A DNA stretch of 29,947 nt from Chara braunii. Lineage: Eukaryota > Streptophyta > Charophyceae > Charales > Characeae. Every line of letters begins with the position of its first letter. Within the stretch, counting starts at the first letter, position 1. Positions 9,832-19,554 of this stretch are shown here, piece after piece. Under the pieces are notes generated by a model. The model saw only the letters and a list, made by a program, of their open reading frames with translations, ran no database searches and was not told where the DNA came from. The translations under genes were made by a program, and so were the position numbers. The stretch spans positions 605,970 to 635,916 of the forward strand of contig BFEA01000428.1 of NCBI GenBank assembly GCA_003427395.1. Reading direction: 5' to 3'.

Positions 9832-10226
9832 GGCCGATGGATCGGTCATTGAAATAACCATGAAGATGGATGAAAGAGAATGATGTCTTGAAAGGAGAAG
9901 GGCAGGATAAAGGAGGCCGAACCTTAATTTGAGAAGGACGTAAACCGTTGGGACGATCATAAAGAATGAATATTGGGGAATGAGAGAGTTGAGGATTGAA
10001 GGTGGGCCGACGGGTCGGCATTGGAAGATGGCTATTGAAAAAAGCGACCGCCGGATTGGTCACAAGGGGTAGCCTTGTTGAAGAGAGGCTGTCGGACCAG
10101 CCATGAGAGTCTACCTTGATAAAAAACTGGAAAAAACATTGGATAGAGCGTTTTCCTGATAACTGAATATTGCATTGCATCATCAAGGGACCCTAGGCGA
10201 TTTGAGGAAAGGTCGTCGGACTGATC
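9832..10226. repeat. Five dispersed mini-hairpins with covarying stems
   Basis: Sites at 9832-9847, 10005-10020, 10046-10061, 10087-10102 and 10211-10226 share one plan: a 4-5 bp stem around a six-base loop of the type N-Y-G-G-R-Y. Stems are GGCCG/CGGTC, GCCG/CGGC, GACCG/TGGTC, GGCTG/CAGCC and GGTCG/TGATC; G:T wobbles are counted as pairs. Stem bases change in both arms while pairing is kept. The flanking sequence is only loosely similar. Whether they act as RNA or DNA structures is unknown. Confidence 0.55.
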
Positions 10227-11125
10227 ATGAAAATTGCAAAAGATTGAATTTTCTTTCCTTTCTAGTCTAAGGTCTTAACATGAGGGGGGTAGCGATGCAC
10301 GCACTGCGACCCCATGACCTCTACCCATCAAGGGAAAAGTCTCAGCGCGACCTATTCCTCACAAGGAAGGATAAGGGTTGACGGACCAAGGCATCTTTCT
10401 CTTTGATCGGTGCTCGCCATCCGGAACTACCTCCGACAACGAACTCTAGTCAGCGAGTTCAAACTGCCTTATATTGAGAACCTAAACGTCAAGGGCGTGG
10501 AGCCAAAGGGGTATGAGAGCCATTCTTTTCCTAAGTCTCATTTTCTCTCCCCAACCACACACCATACCGTAGAAGGGCGGCGTGACCGTTTGGGATGGGC
10601 CAAGGTTGCTCGCATTAAGTTGAGCGGCACTGTCCAAAGGGAGGAGTCGGGCGGAGTACCAGGTGGAATCTGCATCCACCACAGGGCGAGTGATACCGCC
10701 CTGCCGAATCATTACAACCGTTCCGGGACTAACCGCGAGGTCTTCGTAACTGCACTCGCAGACTAATAGAGAGCCCCAACTCTCTTGAAAGGAAGAGGTC
10801 GGATCCAAGAAAATACCACTTGGGAGGAACGATTCGCGAGGGGGTCATTTGTGGTATGATGGGGTTCTGGGAGGCGTGGACTGGATCCGCCTTACGGATG
10901 CGATGAGACACCTCAATGATGATGCCCATCTCCAGAGAAGTGGCCGCCGGAGTAGAGTAGAGGATGATGGACCGACATCCGTCTACTTAGTTGGCAGGGC
11001 AAGGTTTGCGTACCTCCAAGTGAGAACCAGTCGTGTGATGGGGACATCGCATTTTGAGTGGGGGGAAGGCGTGCCATCTACCGATAAAAAATGTGCAAAA
11101 AAAATATAAGGTTGTTATGAGCTCA
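10227..11125. other. Gene-free stretch in the convergent zone
   Basis: Open frames here lack domain motifs and overlap in several frames. I see no tandem repeat of length. Composition is mixed, and the region is probably LTR or decayed transposon sequence. Nothing specific can be assigned. Confidence 0.4.
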
Positions 11126-11134
11126 AGAAATGTA

Positions 11135-11754
11135 TGTGTAATTGACTTTGCGTGGGCTTGAGAAAGGTCTGGCAAGATGTCAAGAAGAGAAAGGCTTGTG
11201 TAATTGACTTCGCGTAGGCTTGAGAAAGGTCTGGCAAGATGTCCTAAAGAGAAAGACATGTGTAATTGACTTCGCGTGGGCTTGAGAAAGGCCTGACAAA
11301 ATGTCCAAAAGATAAATGCATGTGTAATTGACTTTGCGTGGGCTTGAGACAGGTCTGGCAAAATATCCATAAGAGAAAGACATGTGTAATTGATTTTGCG
11401 TGGGCTTGAGAAAGGCCTGGCAAGATGTCCAGAAGAGAAATGTTCGTGTAATTGACTTTGCGTGGGCTTGAGAAAGGTTTGGCAAGATGTCCAGAAGAGA
11501 AAGACATGCGTAATTGGCATCGCGTAGGTTTGAGGAAGGTCTGGCAATATGTCCAGAAGAGAGAAACATGTGTAATTGACTTTGTGTGGGCTTGAGAAAA
11601 ACCTGGCAAAATGTCCAGAAAAGGAAGGCACGTGTAATCGGTTTTGTTTGAGCTTGAGAAATGTTTGACAAGATGCCCGGAAGGGAAAGGCATGAAAGAT
11701 TGATTGAGCATGAACTTGAAAACGAATTGATAAGGAAAGGATGCATGTGAGATT
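11135..11754. repeat. 62-bp tandem repeat, about ten units
   Basis: Units begin at 11135, 11197, 11259, 11321, 11383, 11445, 11507, 11569, 11631 and 11693, an exact 62-bp period. The consensus contains TGTGTAATTGACTT, GGGCTTGAGAAAGG and GGCAAGATGTCCAGAAGAG. Similarity fades after about 11,700 and traces persist to about 11,920. All three minus-strand frames are open through the array. Because 62 is not a multiple of 3, each frame repeats every 186 bp. The overlapping frames therefore follow from the repeat and are not evidence of genes. Confidence 0.92.
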
Positions 11755-12102
11755 GACCGAGCTCAAGCTTGAGAAAAAAACCTGGCAAGGAGGAGAAATG
11801 CATAAAGGGTTGAGCATGAGCACTGAGGAAGGCCGACAGGGAAAAAATGTATAGGGGATAGGGCTAGGATATGAGAAAGGCCCGACAAAATGACCAGAAA
11901 AGAATGGCGTGAAAAGGACGGCAGGAGACGTGGATAACACGGGTCGAATAACCAATTTAAAGAGACACTAAGGGTGACGAAAGCCGGAAAAGGGACCTGG
12001 TTGACACAGGATGGAAGGAGGATCAGCCAAAGGGCGCTTGGGATGGCAGGGCTCGAGGGAGAAGCAGGGGCAGCGAGAAGAAGGAAGTTGAAAGGAGAAT
12101 TT

Positions 12103-12252
12103 GATGCTCTGAGAATGATGAATGAGACGAAAGGAGGCTTGATGTACTACGGGTGATAAATGAGACGAAAGGAGGCTTGATGCTCTGAGGGTGATGAAAG
12201 AGACGAAATGGATCTGATGTTTTAAGAGTGATGAATGAGACATGGGAAGCCT
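12103..12252. repeat. 38-bp tandem repeat, four copies
   Basis: Units start at 12103, 12141, 12179 and 12216 (38, 38, 37, 37 bp). The shared core is a GATG start, a GTGATGAATGAGACGAAA-like middle and a GGAGGCTT end. The last two copies have diverged more. No coding role is apparent. Confidence 0.85.
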
Positions 12253-13049
12253 GAAGGACAAAGAAAGTTTGAATCCTACACACCTTTCCCCGCTCCAAGG
12301 ACCGGAGACTAGAAGAAACCCGAGAAAGAAACAAGAAAAGACAAAACGGACCTTGGCAAACAAACCACCTAATGACATTCCCTCCTCCTCTCTCATCTAT
12401 CCCCCCAAATCCCCGCTGACAGAAGACTGGTGCGCAATGAGGACAACGAGAATGAGTGGGGGAAATGTGTCGGGACCGGTGACTCCCGAATAACATTCCG
12501 CCACTCAAGAGACTGCATATAGCCAGAATGTGCACGACAAAAAAATCAGGAGTAAGGAGGTAAGAGAGAAAAGACAAGGGACTAGGCCATCGGAAGGAAT
12601 GATGCCCTGGGTTGAGAACCATCGGGGAAAGAACCAGCGACGGCAAGCAAGTAAGCGCAAGGACATGGGTACGTAGGGGCATAGCGTGAGGCCAAGAGGG
12701 CCACTGAAATTCGGCATGACTAAGGCCAAGGGGCCGTTAACTTAAAAAATGCGGCGTGGTCGACGACGAGAGAATAGGGCGGCCGAGAGGTGGACGGCCC
12801 TATTGGTCGTGGGACGCTAGAAATTAAGGGTCCAACGTGGAGGCGACCCTCGACAGTTAGCAAGGACCTCGGCCTCGCGACCGAAAAAACCGGCACGCGT
12901 AAGGCCCGAGCAAGATAAGGGAGAGGGGTCGCTGTGGGGATGGTAGACGCCCAAAGGACGTGGGACACCTTTGGGAAAGGCACCAAGGGCCGCGTGGAAC
13001 TAAGTAAAAATAATGGTATTCGGGATAAAATATGTCGTGGACTACAGGC
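12253..13049. other. Gene-free stretch with a pyrimidine tract
   Basis: No gene is recognised. The plus-strand pyrimidine tract at 12378-12406, read on the minus strand, is a purine run followed by TGTCATTAGG. That is a candidate polypurine tract and 3' LTR start for ME2. I did not find the matching sequence at the outer end of the ME2 5' LTR, so it stays tentative. Confidence 0.3.
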
Positions 13050-13165
13050 GGGACTAAGTGTCGGGGACCACCGGCGGGACTAAGTGTCGGGGACCATCGG
13101 CGGGACAAAGTGTCGGGGGCCACCGGCGGGACCAAGTGTCGGGGACCATCGACGGGACAAGTAGC
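13050..13165. repeat. 26-bp GC-rich minisatellite, four full units
   Basis: Units start at 13050, 13076, 13102 and 13128, with partial copies to about 13170. The consensus joins GGGACTAAGTGTCGGGG to ACCACCGGC. The 26-bp period cycles through frames, which explains the repeated Pro-rich peptides in long minus-strand frames across this point. Confidence 0.93.
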
Positions 13166-13234
13166 GGGACGCTCGAAGGTCTCAAGAAGAAAACGGCGGC
13201 ACCACATGTGGGGAAAATAATAAAAACAAGGTGC

Positions 13235-13260
13235 ACCGTCAAGATCCAGATCTTGACGGT
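13235..13260. other. Perfect 26-bp hairpin
   Basis: The arms ACCGTCAAGATC and GATCTTGACGGT are exact 12-bp inverse complements around a 2-base CA spacer. It lies between the minisatellite and the end of the ME2 3' ORF. No U run follows on either strand, so there is no basis for calling a terminator. Confidence 0.85.
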
Positions 13261-13403
13261 AAAAAATATTAGCATCGCTAGTGCAAGCACCAGCGGTAGC
13301 AAACGGGAATGTCAAAAAGAAAAGAAAAAGTAAAGAAACTTGAAGAGGGAGGCATGGGAGCAATCCGAAAAATCTCGGATCAGCATCCCTCAAGAAAATG
13401 GAG

Positions 13404-14720
13404 TCAAAAGAGACCCCATGTGAAAAATAGGTCTTCGGGATCATGTTCTGCAAGTTTTCTGAGTGCTTTGAACTTACCACCAGCTCTGAGAGGAGCATCC
13501 TCTCAAATCTGACATCCCATGTGGAGTTCACAGGTAGGTCGTCATACTGCGGCATCCTGATCATATAATCCCTCCATCCTTTCTTCTTCCTGTCCTTTTG
13601 AGCCTTTTCCTCCTTACTTACCTGCCCTTCCTCCACCTCTTTTCTCAACTGGGATAACTCTCCACCCTCTGATCTTCTCTTTCCTATTTCAGCTTTCACT
13701 TCCTTGGCCCTTCTTAACTTCCCTTCCTTCTCACCCTTCTCTCCTTCCTTCCCCTCTTTGTCTCCAATCGGCCCCTTTCCATTAGTCCTCTCAACTCTTG
13801 GAACCCGACCTCCTTCCTGGATCTTTTTCCCTTCTCCTGTCTCCTTTGCTCCTCCTTCCTTCTCACTCCCCTTCTCCTGTACCTCTTTCCTTCCAATCTC
13901 AACTGGTTTTTTCTCTCCAGTCCTTCTCTCCCTTGGCACCGCACTTGCCCCCATGCTTATTTTCCTTCTTTCTGCTTCCTCCTCCTCTTCTTGTTCATTC
14001 CCTTTTGCCTGACCAGATCCCTTGTTGCTGCTCTTGGGGACGACCCTCGCCTTGTTCTTCAATCTTTTCAGAGGCACATCATCTTCCTCTTCATCCTCTG
14101 CCTCCTTCCCATGCAGCTCACCCATCTCTCTTCCAATCCGCAACCCCCTTTCCTGCAATCTTTCCTTCCTTGTCTGATCCTGTCTTGCCTGGGTGTACGC
14201 TATCCCCAATTCTGCAGTTATTATATGCCTGGTTCGACTCCCTTCCACTATCCCCTTTACTTCCTCCTTCTCACTCTTTTCTGTTCTCGCAATCAATTGT
14301 TGCTTCTTCTCTTCTTCACTCCATTCCCCTCTCTCAGTTGCCAGCTGCAAACTGTCGATAAAATCTTCCAGATTGGTCCCATCAAATCTTAGGTCATTCT
14401 CAACATCGTCCCTTGGAAAGACCCCCATGTCCTTCCACAATCTCACCTTGCACGCTCTCCATCTCGTGCATCCTGCCACCACTCCTTCAATCCTTTTCTT
14501 GTACATTCCCGCTCCAGTCACATTCGCGAGTTTCTCCTTGTCGCCACATTCTCTCCTGAATGCATATTCCTGAAGATCTCTTAAGAATGCTCGCAAGTTG
14601 TCCCCAGCCCTGTAAATGGGCAACTCCCTCCAGGTTCCTTGAGACTGTCTGATCCCTCCTCTGCCCGCTCCTTCTCAAGGTGGGTCCAGGGGGTCCTGCC
14701 CTCCCTTCTCTCTGCGCCAT
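13404..14720 (-). pseudogene. Second gag-like ORF downstream of integrase (frameshifted)
   Basis: The ATG at 14720 starts an Arg-rich N-terminus of about 30 residues. A frameshift near 14,640 leads into the main frame, which opens with LPIYRAGDNLRAFL, a gag-like helical segment. A second capsid-like segment around FDGTNLEDFI and WSEEEK matches the ME1 gag pattern. A long Lys/Glu/Arg-rich region follows, then a compact C-terminal piece beginning near GWRDYMIRMPQYDD. A second shift near 13,470 gives a natural end at a TGA (13,404-13,406). No zinc knuckle is seen. It could be a structural protein duplicate kept between integrase and the 3' LTR, or the start of another element. Confidence 0.6.
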
Positions 14721-14861
14721 GAACTCTTCTCCCCAAGGGTCACGCCTGCACACAGAGAAGGAGCAAAAGACAGGTACAAGGATCAGATCATCATCAAGGC
14801 AACACCTCTCCTTAAACCTAAGCTTGACAATGCTCCCTTTATCTGGTACTCACATGCATGC

Positions 14862-14982
14862 ACGTATATACATATATATATATATATATGTGGTATATAT
14901 ATACATATATATACATATACTTGCGTATGCATATACGTGTACATTCCCACTATACCCTTCTCATTCATGCACGTATACATAT

Positions 14983-15024
<42 letters not shown>

Positions 15025-15025
15025 T
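14862..15025. repeat. AT/AC-rich microsatellite cluster
   Basis: Alternating TA/CA tracts (ATATAT blocks at about 14,871-14,888 and 14,993-15,020, with CACACA between) separate the integrase end from the downstream gag-like ORF. The Ile/Tyr/Thr peptides read through it in several frames are a by-product of the repeat. Confidence 0.9.
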
Positions 15026-15115
15026 CACACATATATGAGTATTACTTAGGCACTTGGGTACATATATGCATAGGTACTGATTCACACACATATGCATAAT
15101 CACTTCCCCGTCTAC

Positions 15116-16105
15116 TCAGACTTTCTGCATCATAGTTAGACTCACCTCTCCTCTGATTTGGAACTTCTTTAGTCTGGACCCTGAAACCCAGTCCTTCCTT
15201 GGAGTCCCATCCATCTCTTCTAGCTCGTAGGCCCCATGAAGTCCCTGCTTCCTGACTTTGAATGGTCCAAGCCAACGTTTGTCCAATTTCCGCGACCACT
15301 GCATTTCCAGAGAGGAATCGTAGAGTAGCACTGTCTCTCCAACTTGTAGAGGTCCGAGTCTCACTCTAGGTAGCTTGTCCCACCTTTCCTTATCCTTTCC
15401 CCTGCTGTCTGCAACGTTCATGGCCGCTTCCTGCACCCTTTCTTCAGTGGCGCTGATCTGCCTAGCCCTCAGATCTAGCAGTTCATCCAAAGTCAAGTTG
15501 TTTTTCAGGTCCTGCCTGCGCCAAGTTTTAAGGAAGCTTTCAATCGGAAATGTGGCGTCGCGACCATACCAGAGCGTTGCCGGCGCATGCCCAATCGTTC
15601 TTCTTACGGTGATATTCTCCACAAAGAACACTGTTCTTAGGAACTTTGGCCAGAGGTTTGGCTTCCCATTGGTCCATTTGGCCAGTAAGTTAGTAATCGT
15701 ACTATGGCCTCTCTCGACCGGTGCATTAGCTTGTGGATGAGTCCGAGTCGTATAGTTACCTATGACCCCCAATTCCTTCAACAACTCCTTCACTTCCCCA
15801 CATGTGAACTCAGACCCCCTGTCCATCATGAATTCCAATACGAACGGATATCTGAGATAATACTCTTTAATACAATCTATCAGCGTTGTCCCGCTCTTGT
15901 TCCTGATCGCTCTGCCATCAACGAACCCAGTAAGGTTGTCTCTCACGTCAAATATATAGTTATACCCTCCAAGTCCGGTATCAACCATCCCAGGACACAT
16001 CTTCCCTTTTATCATAACATCAATGGACCCTGTTCCCACAAACTTCCAGTCCATTTTGCTCCCTGCCATGCTTCTGTTTGTTTCTTTGGGAATTAGGTCC
16101 CCCAT
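15116..16105 (-). pseudogene. In-frame protease-integrase fusion (RT and RNase H deleted)
   Basis: The 329-residue frame is open throughout. Residues 1-45 read as the start of an aspartic protease, ending in the active-site triplet of CPGMVDTG. The next residues jump directly into an integrase core at GGYNYIFDVRDNLTGF. The core keeps the second Asp (MMDRGSEF) and the Glu (APVERGH) with exactly 35 residues between them. The first catalytic Asp and the HHCC domain are missing, as are RT and RNase H. The C-terminal domain (KDKERWDKL, PLQVGETVLL, SGSRLKKF) looks complete. The frame is the same as gag at 17473-16160, from which it is separated by two stops. The fusion is unlikely to be catalytic. 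Confidence 0.75.
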
Positions 16106-16159
16106 TCAGACCGAGGCAAATCTTCGGCGTGATAACCTTGCTTTCACCATTTCCCTTAG

Positions 16160-18440
16160 CTAAGGAGCTGAAGCGAGAATCTCTTTCAGGTTTAATAGTT
16201 CATTGTGTCCTTCTAACAATTTATTCACCAGACTTTCCAGGTTCACTCCTTCTTCGATCGAAGTTTGGTATTTCCTCTTCTTGCTTGGCGCTTGATCCTT
16301 TTTGGACCTTCCTTCCTTAACTTCACCTTTCCTTCTCTTAGCCATGATTTCCGCCTGCCTTTCTTCTTCCTCCCTATTTTTCTCATCCTCGTCTTCGTCA
16401 CCCTCTACCATGATAGTAGGTTCTTCCTCTGCTGGCTGGGAAGTCTGAGCTTGCTCCTTTGGAGGATTCCCTCTCGCGGGTCTCCTTGTAGCGAATGGAA
16501 TCGTTCCTCTTACGCTTCTTTGACCCCCGCTGTTCCTTGCGGCCATATTGGCCCTCAACATTATTGGGTTGGGCTCATTCGGCCCATCTCCCGATTCTCC
16601 ACATCCCATGGTAAGCACTTTCGGGCATCCAACCCCTTCTTTCCCCGCTTCTTCACATATCCCTTGAAGCCTCAAATGTAGTCTTTGTATTTTATCCACT
16701 AGATCCTTCATCCTATCAAATGTATCCCTGATGTTAATCCTAACGTCATCCTTTTCTGCTTCTTCTTCCACAAGGGGTACGTCTTCCTTGCTTCCTTCGA
16801 TCCCCATTCTGCTCAGTTTTTCTTCTGATTCAGTTACATCTTCCACTCGTACGACTGGTCCTTCCTTTTCTTGCCACATTCTGAACATTCCCGGGGCGTT
16901 GGGACCTAGCGCGGCTACGCGAAGGGCCTCTTCTCTAGTGCCTCCTGGAATCTCAGGATCGATCGCCCTTCCTGTTCTGTCAAATACCTCGTCATCTATG
17001 TTTGATGTTATGAGTCCATCGCGTTCGTCAAGCTTCCTGACGTGACATCGTTTTACCGTGTGTCCTTTGATCCTACAGTGGGTACAAGTGCATTCGCTGT
17101 AATCTATCCATCCTCTGCCATAACCTTGTCCGTTCCAATGCCCATTTTCTCTACCAAACCCCCTTCCATAGCCTTGGTCGTAACCACGATCATACCCCTG
17201 TTGGTATTCTTGCCCTACCGGATTCGCACCCCCTTGGAGTTGTCCCCAATTTCCACCTTGATACCCACTTCCTCTATTTCTTGCTCCTCGTTCCCCTGGT
17301 CCTTGATTTCTTCCAGCGTTCCTACCTCTTCTACGTTCTTGTCCTTGTCCTTGTCCTTGGAACCTGTTCTGGTTTTGGCCACCCTGGCGACTTGACCCTG
17401 GTTGGTTCTGCCCTGCTTGTTGAATCTGTCCCGTGCTTTGATCCTCTCCTATATTCTGATTTTGGGGTAACATAGGATATGGCCCCTGCGTGGGTCACGA
17501 CCCTATCGGAAAATACCCGGGCCATGCTCCCATAGGCGGGCCCACGGGCCATTGTCCGTACCGAGCCGTGCTTGTTGACGACTCTTGCCCATACTGGACT
17601 ATCGCTTGTTGAGTCACCTGTCCTTTTCCCGAGCCTTGTCCTCCGATAGCAATATTTTTAGCCTTTCTCTGACACTTAGTCAGTTTGACCGTTCCTTCTG
17701 GTTCTCCTTCTTCGCCCTCCTCTTCTCCATCTTCTTCTTCCTTCGTTCTCTTTCCTGACGGCTGTGTCACTGTTAGTGCCTTTGCAGGTGTCACTCTTTC
17801 CCTAAGTTCTTTTATCTCGTTTGCCATATCGCTTAGCACTCCTCCAAGTACACTATCCGTTCCTTGGATCGTCCTAACTGCCTTTCTTTTCTTTCGTTCG
17901 ACCTTGATTTGGTGATGGAATACTTGGTCCATGTCTCCCGCCGCGATGTTCCTGTTTATGGTTTCCCAGGTTAGCTCCATTGCCTCGTACCCAAAGAATT
18001 TCCCTAGGAATATGACGCACTGCATCTCTTCAAACAGCCCCGGGACCCTCTCGGCTGTCTTTTCGAATGTGTTGGCGAATGCCCTGATCGTGGTGAAGTC
18101 ATCTCTGTTCAATCGTGAGCAAGCCATCTCCTAGCTTAAACTTCTTTTGCATGCCCTTTTTAAACTCAGCCCAATTATTGTTGGACTTTCTCACTACCTC
18201 TTCTACGTCAGTTGTGCATTCCCACCATACGTACTCGAACAACTGGGCAAACTTCTCGGCTAGGGTCAACTGGTTGAAGATCTGCTCGAGTAGTTCTAAC
18301 CAATGAGTCACCCTATCCCCCTTGAAAGGGAAGATGTATATTCTTGGTAGGTTAGACCTCTTTATTGTCCTCTTCTCTAGTAACTTAACGATTTCCGCCA
18401 CGGTGATTGGCGGCCCTCCATTGACACTGACATCGCTCAT
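16160..18440 (-). pseudogene. gag: gag of ME2 with CCHC knuckle (one frameshift, one stop)
   Basis: The ATG at 18440 opens a 113-residue matrix/capsid-like piece (IFPFKGDRVTHWLELLEQ). A shift near 18,120 leads to the frame starting 18127, which continues the capsid (AFANTFEKTAERVPG, similar to the ME1 gag AxRIPG region). An in-frame TGA at 17,495-17,497 follows IGS and fits a CGA-to-TGA change. The same frame then runs 17473-16160. It has a Gln/Gly/Arg-rich region, Gly-Tyr repeats, a zinc knuckle (C-X2-C-X4-H-X4-C: CTHC, RIKGH, TVKRC), then a long charged tail ending KEILASAP. It encodes the particle protein of the element. The ATG overlaps the stop of the preceding ORF as ATGA. Confidence 0.8.
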
Positions 18441-19379
18441 CTTTTCCCCTTTTCTTTCCTGGTTCCTGCTAGACTGTAGACCCTGTTAAGACACACAAAC
18501 GACCATTTGATCCACCACCTTTTGTCACTGTCTTGACATTTCCTTTTCCTTGCTTTCTCAATATCTTCTATCCTATATAACCTTATACCCCCTTTCCTCT
18601 TAACGGAGTATTTCTCCCAGATGCACCCAATCCCTGTGCCAGAAGCTTCTAACCATATCAAATAAAGAAGGGAAATCATCTATAAATTCTTCGATACACG
18701 CCTCCCGGCAGAGGTTTCGCCAGTAGGTCGAAAGATCCTCCAGACGGTAGATATGTAGGTACGTGTTTACTACGCATAATATGTTATAAAAATCTCTTCC
18801 CTTTAGTTTTGGTCCTATTTCTAAGTACAGACGGTAAATAACTTCTGATGCCTCGAACTCGAAGCCCATCTCTTGAACCGATTGGGTTGCGAGTACTGCT
18901 CGTTCCACATTCTCGATTCCCCAAAATGCTTCATCAATTATGAAGTTCGGGAGTGTGGCCTTAATGTACTTTGTTGGATACAGGAATTCGGCGGACCACT
19001 TCGCTTCGATTTATTTTATAACCTCTCCCTCTTCTCCCCAGTACATCCTTCTAGAAAATGCATCGAGGGTCATTCCGGCTGCCAAAACATACTTAGAGAT
19101 GGGGCGACTTTCCTCTATCGCGAGGTCGATTACATGTGTCCTCCATAGAAGGGCTGGTAGATAAAGGGTCACTTTAACTATTGCACGCCCATCTCTCGAA
19201 GTTCATCCGGTCTCTACCCAAAGGAAGGCTTCCCGCCCTCGCGGTATTCCACACCATGAGTCTATTTCTTCCTCCACATCTATTGTCCTCTTTGGCAGTG
19301 TCATTTCGACTCCTCCTTCCTTTGGCTTTGGCAGGTTAATCAGAAAGCTCCGATCAGCGAACCACATTAAAGGAGTCAT
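18437..19379 (-). pseudogene. ORF B: unknown protein, paralog of ORF A, upstream of gag
   Basis: I do not recognise this family. From an ATG at 19379 one frame reads to a TAA at 18600, with in-frame stops at 19203-19205 (TGA) and 19011-19013 (TAA). It contains VTLYLPALL, WSAEFLYPTKY, NVERAV, YRLYLEIG, RDFYNIL and STYWRNL. After a probable shift near 18,610 a Lys/Arg-rich tail (to 18437) ends at a TGA that overlaps the gag ATG. ORF A aligns along most of its length, so the two are tandem duplicates. No enzyme motif, signal peptide or membrane segment is apparent. An accessory retroelement protein is the simplest reading, and a captured host gene is possible. Confidence 0.5.
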
Positions 19380-19393
19380 CCTGGTATCCCTGT

Positions 19394-19554
19394 TACAACA
19401 GCGAAAGAAAGAACGTTTCCTTTCTTAGTACCCGCTCAATTTCCTATTTCTTAATAATTCTCAATCTCTGTCTTTCCTAAGCACCCCTTCCTATTTGATT
19501 GAGGATCCCCTGCTTCAGTTCCTCCCAGTAGACATGCATATTTGCCCAATCGTG
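19394..19554. other. Decayed junction between ORF A and ORF B
   Basis: Minus-strand reading continues ORF A after its stop with HVYWEELKQGIL, which matches the STYWRNLCREA part of ORF B. This stretch is therefore the decayed C-terminus of A and not a spacer of independent origin. Confidence 0.45.

Noticed and set aside
10987-11955. 322-codon minus-strand frame and two overlapping frames
   Set aside because: They are translations of a 62-bp tandem repeat whose unit lacks stops in all frames. There is no domain motif.
12857-13360. C-terminal 150 residues of the long minus-strand frame at 12857-14623
   Set aside because: This part reads through a non-coding hairpin and the 26-bp minisatellite. 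The natural stop of the gag-like protein is in another frame at 13404.
13390-13500. Possible splice donor (GTAAGT-like) in the gag-like ORF
   Set aside because: Reading on in a neighbouring frame gives a natural C-terminus and stop, so a one-base indel explains the change better than an intron.
13704-14573. Several plus-strand frames rich in Ser, Pro, Leu and Phe
   Set aside because: They are antisense shadows of the Lys/Glu-rich gag-like ORF on the minus strand.
15375-17475. Plus-strand frames opposite integrase and gag of ME2
   Set aside because: Antisense shadows. The minus strand carries the catalytic and zinc-knuckle motifs.
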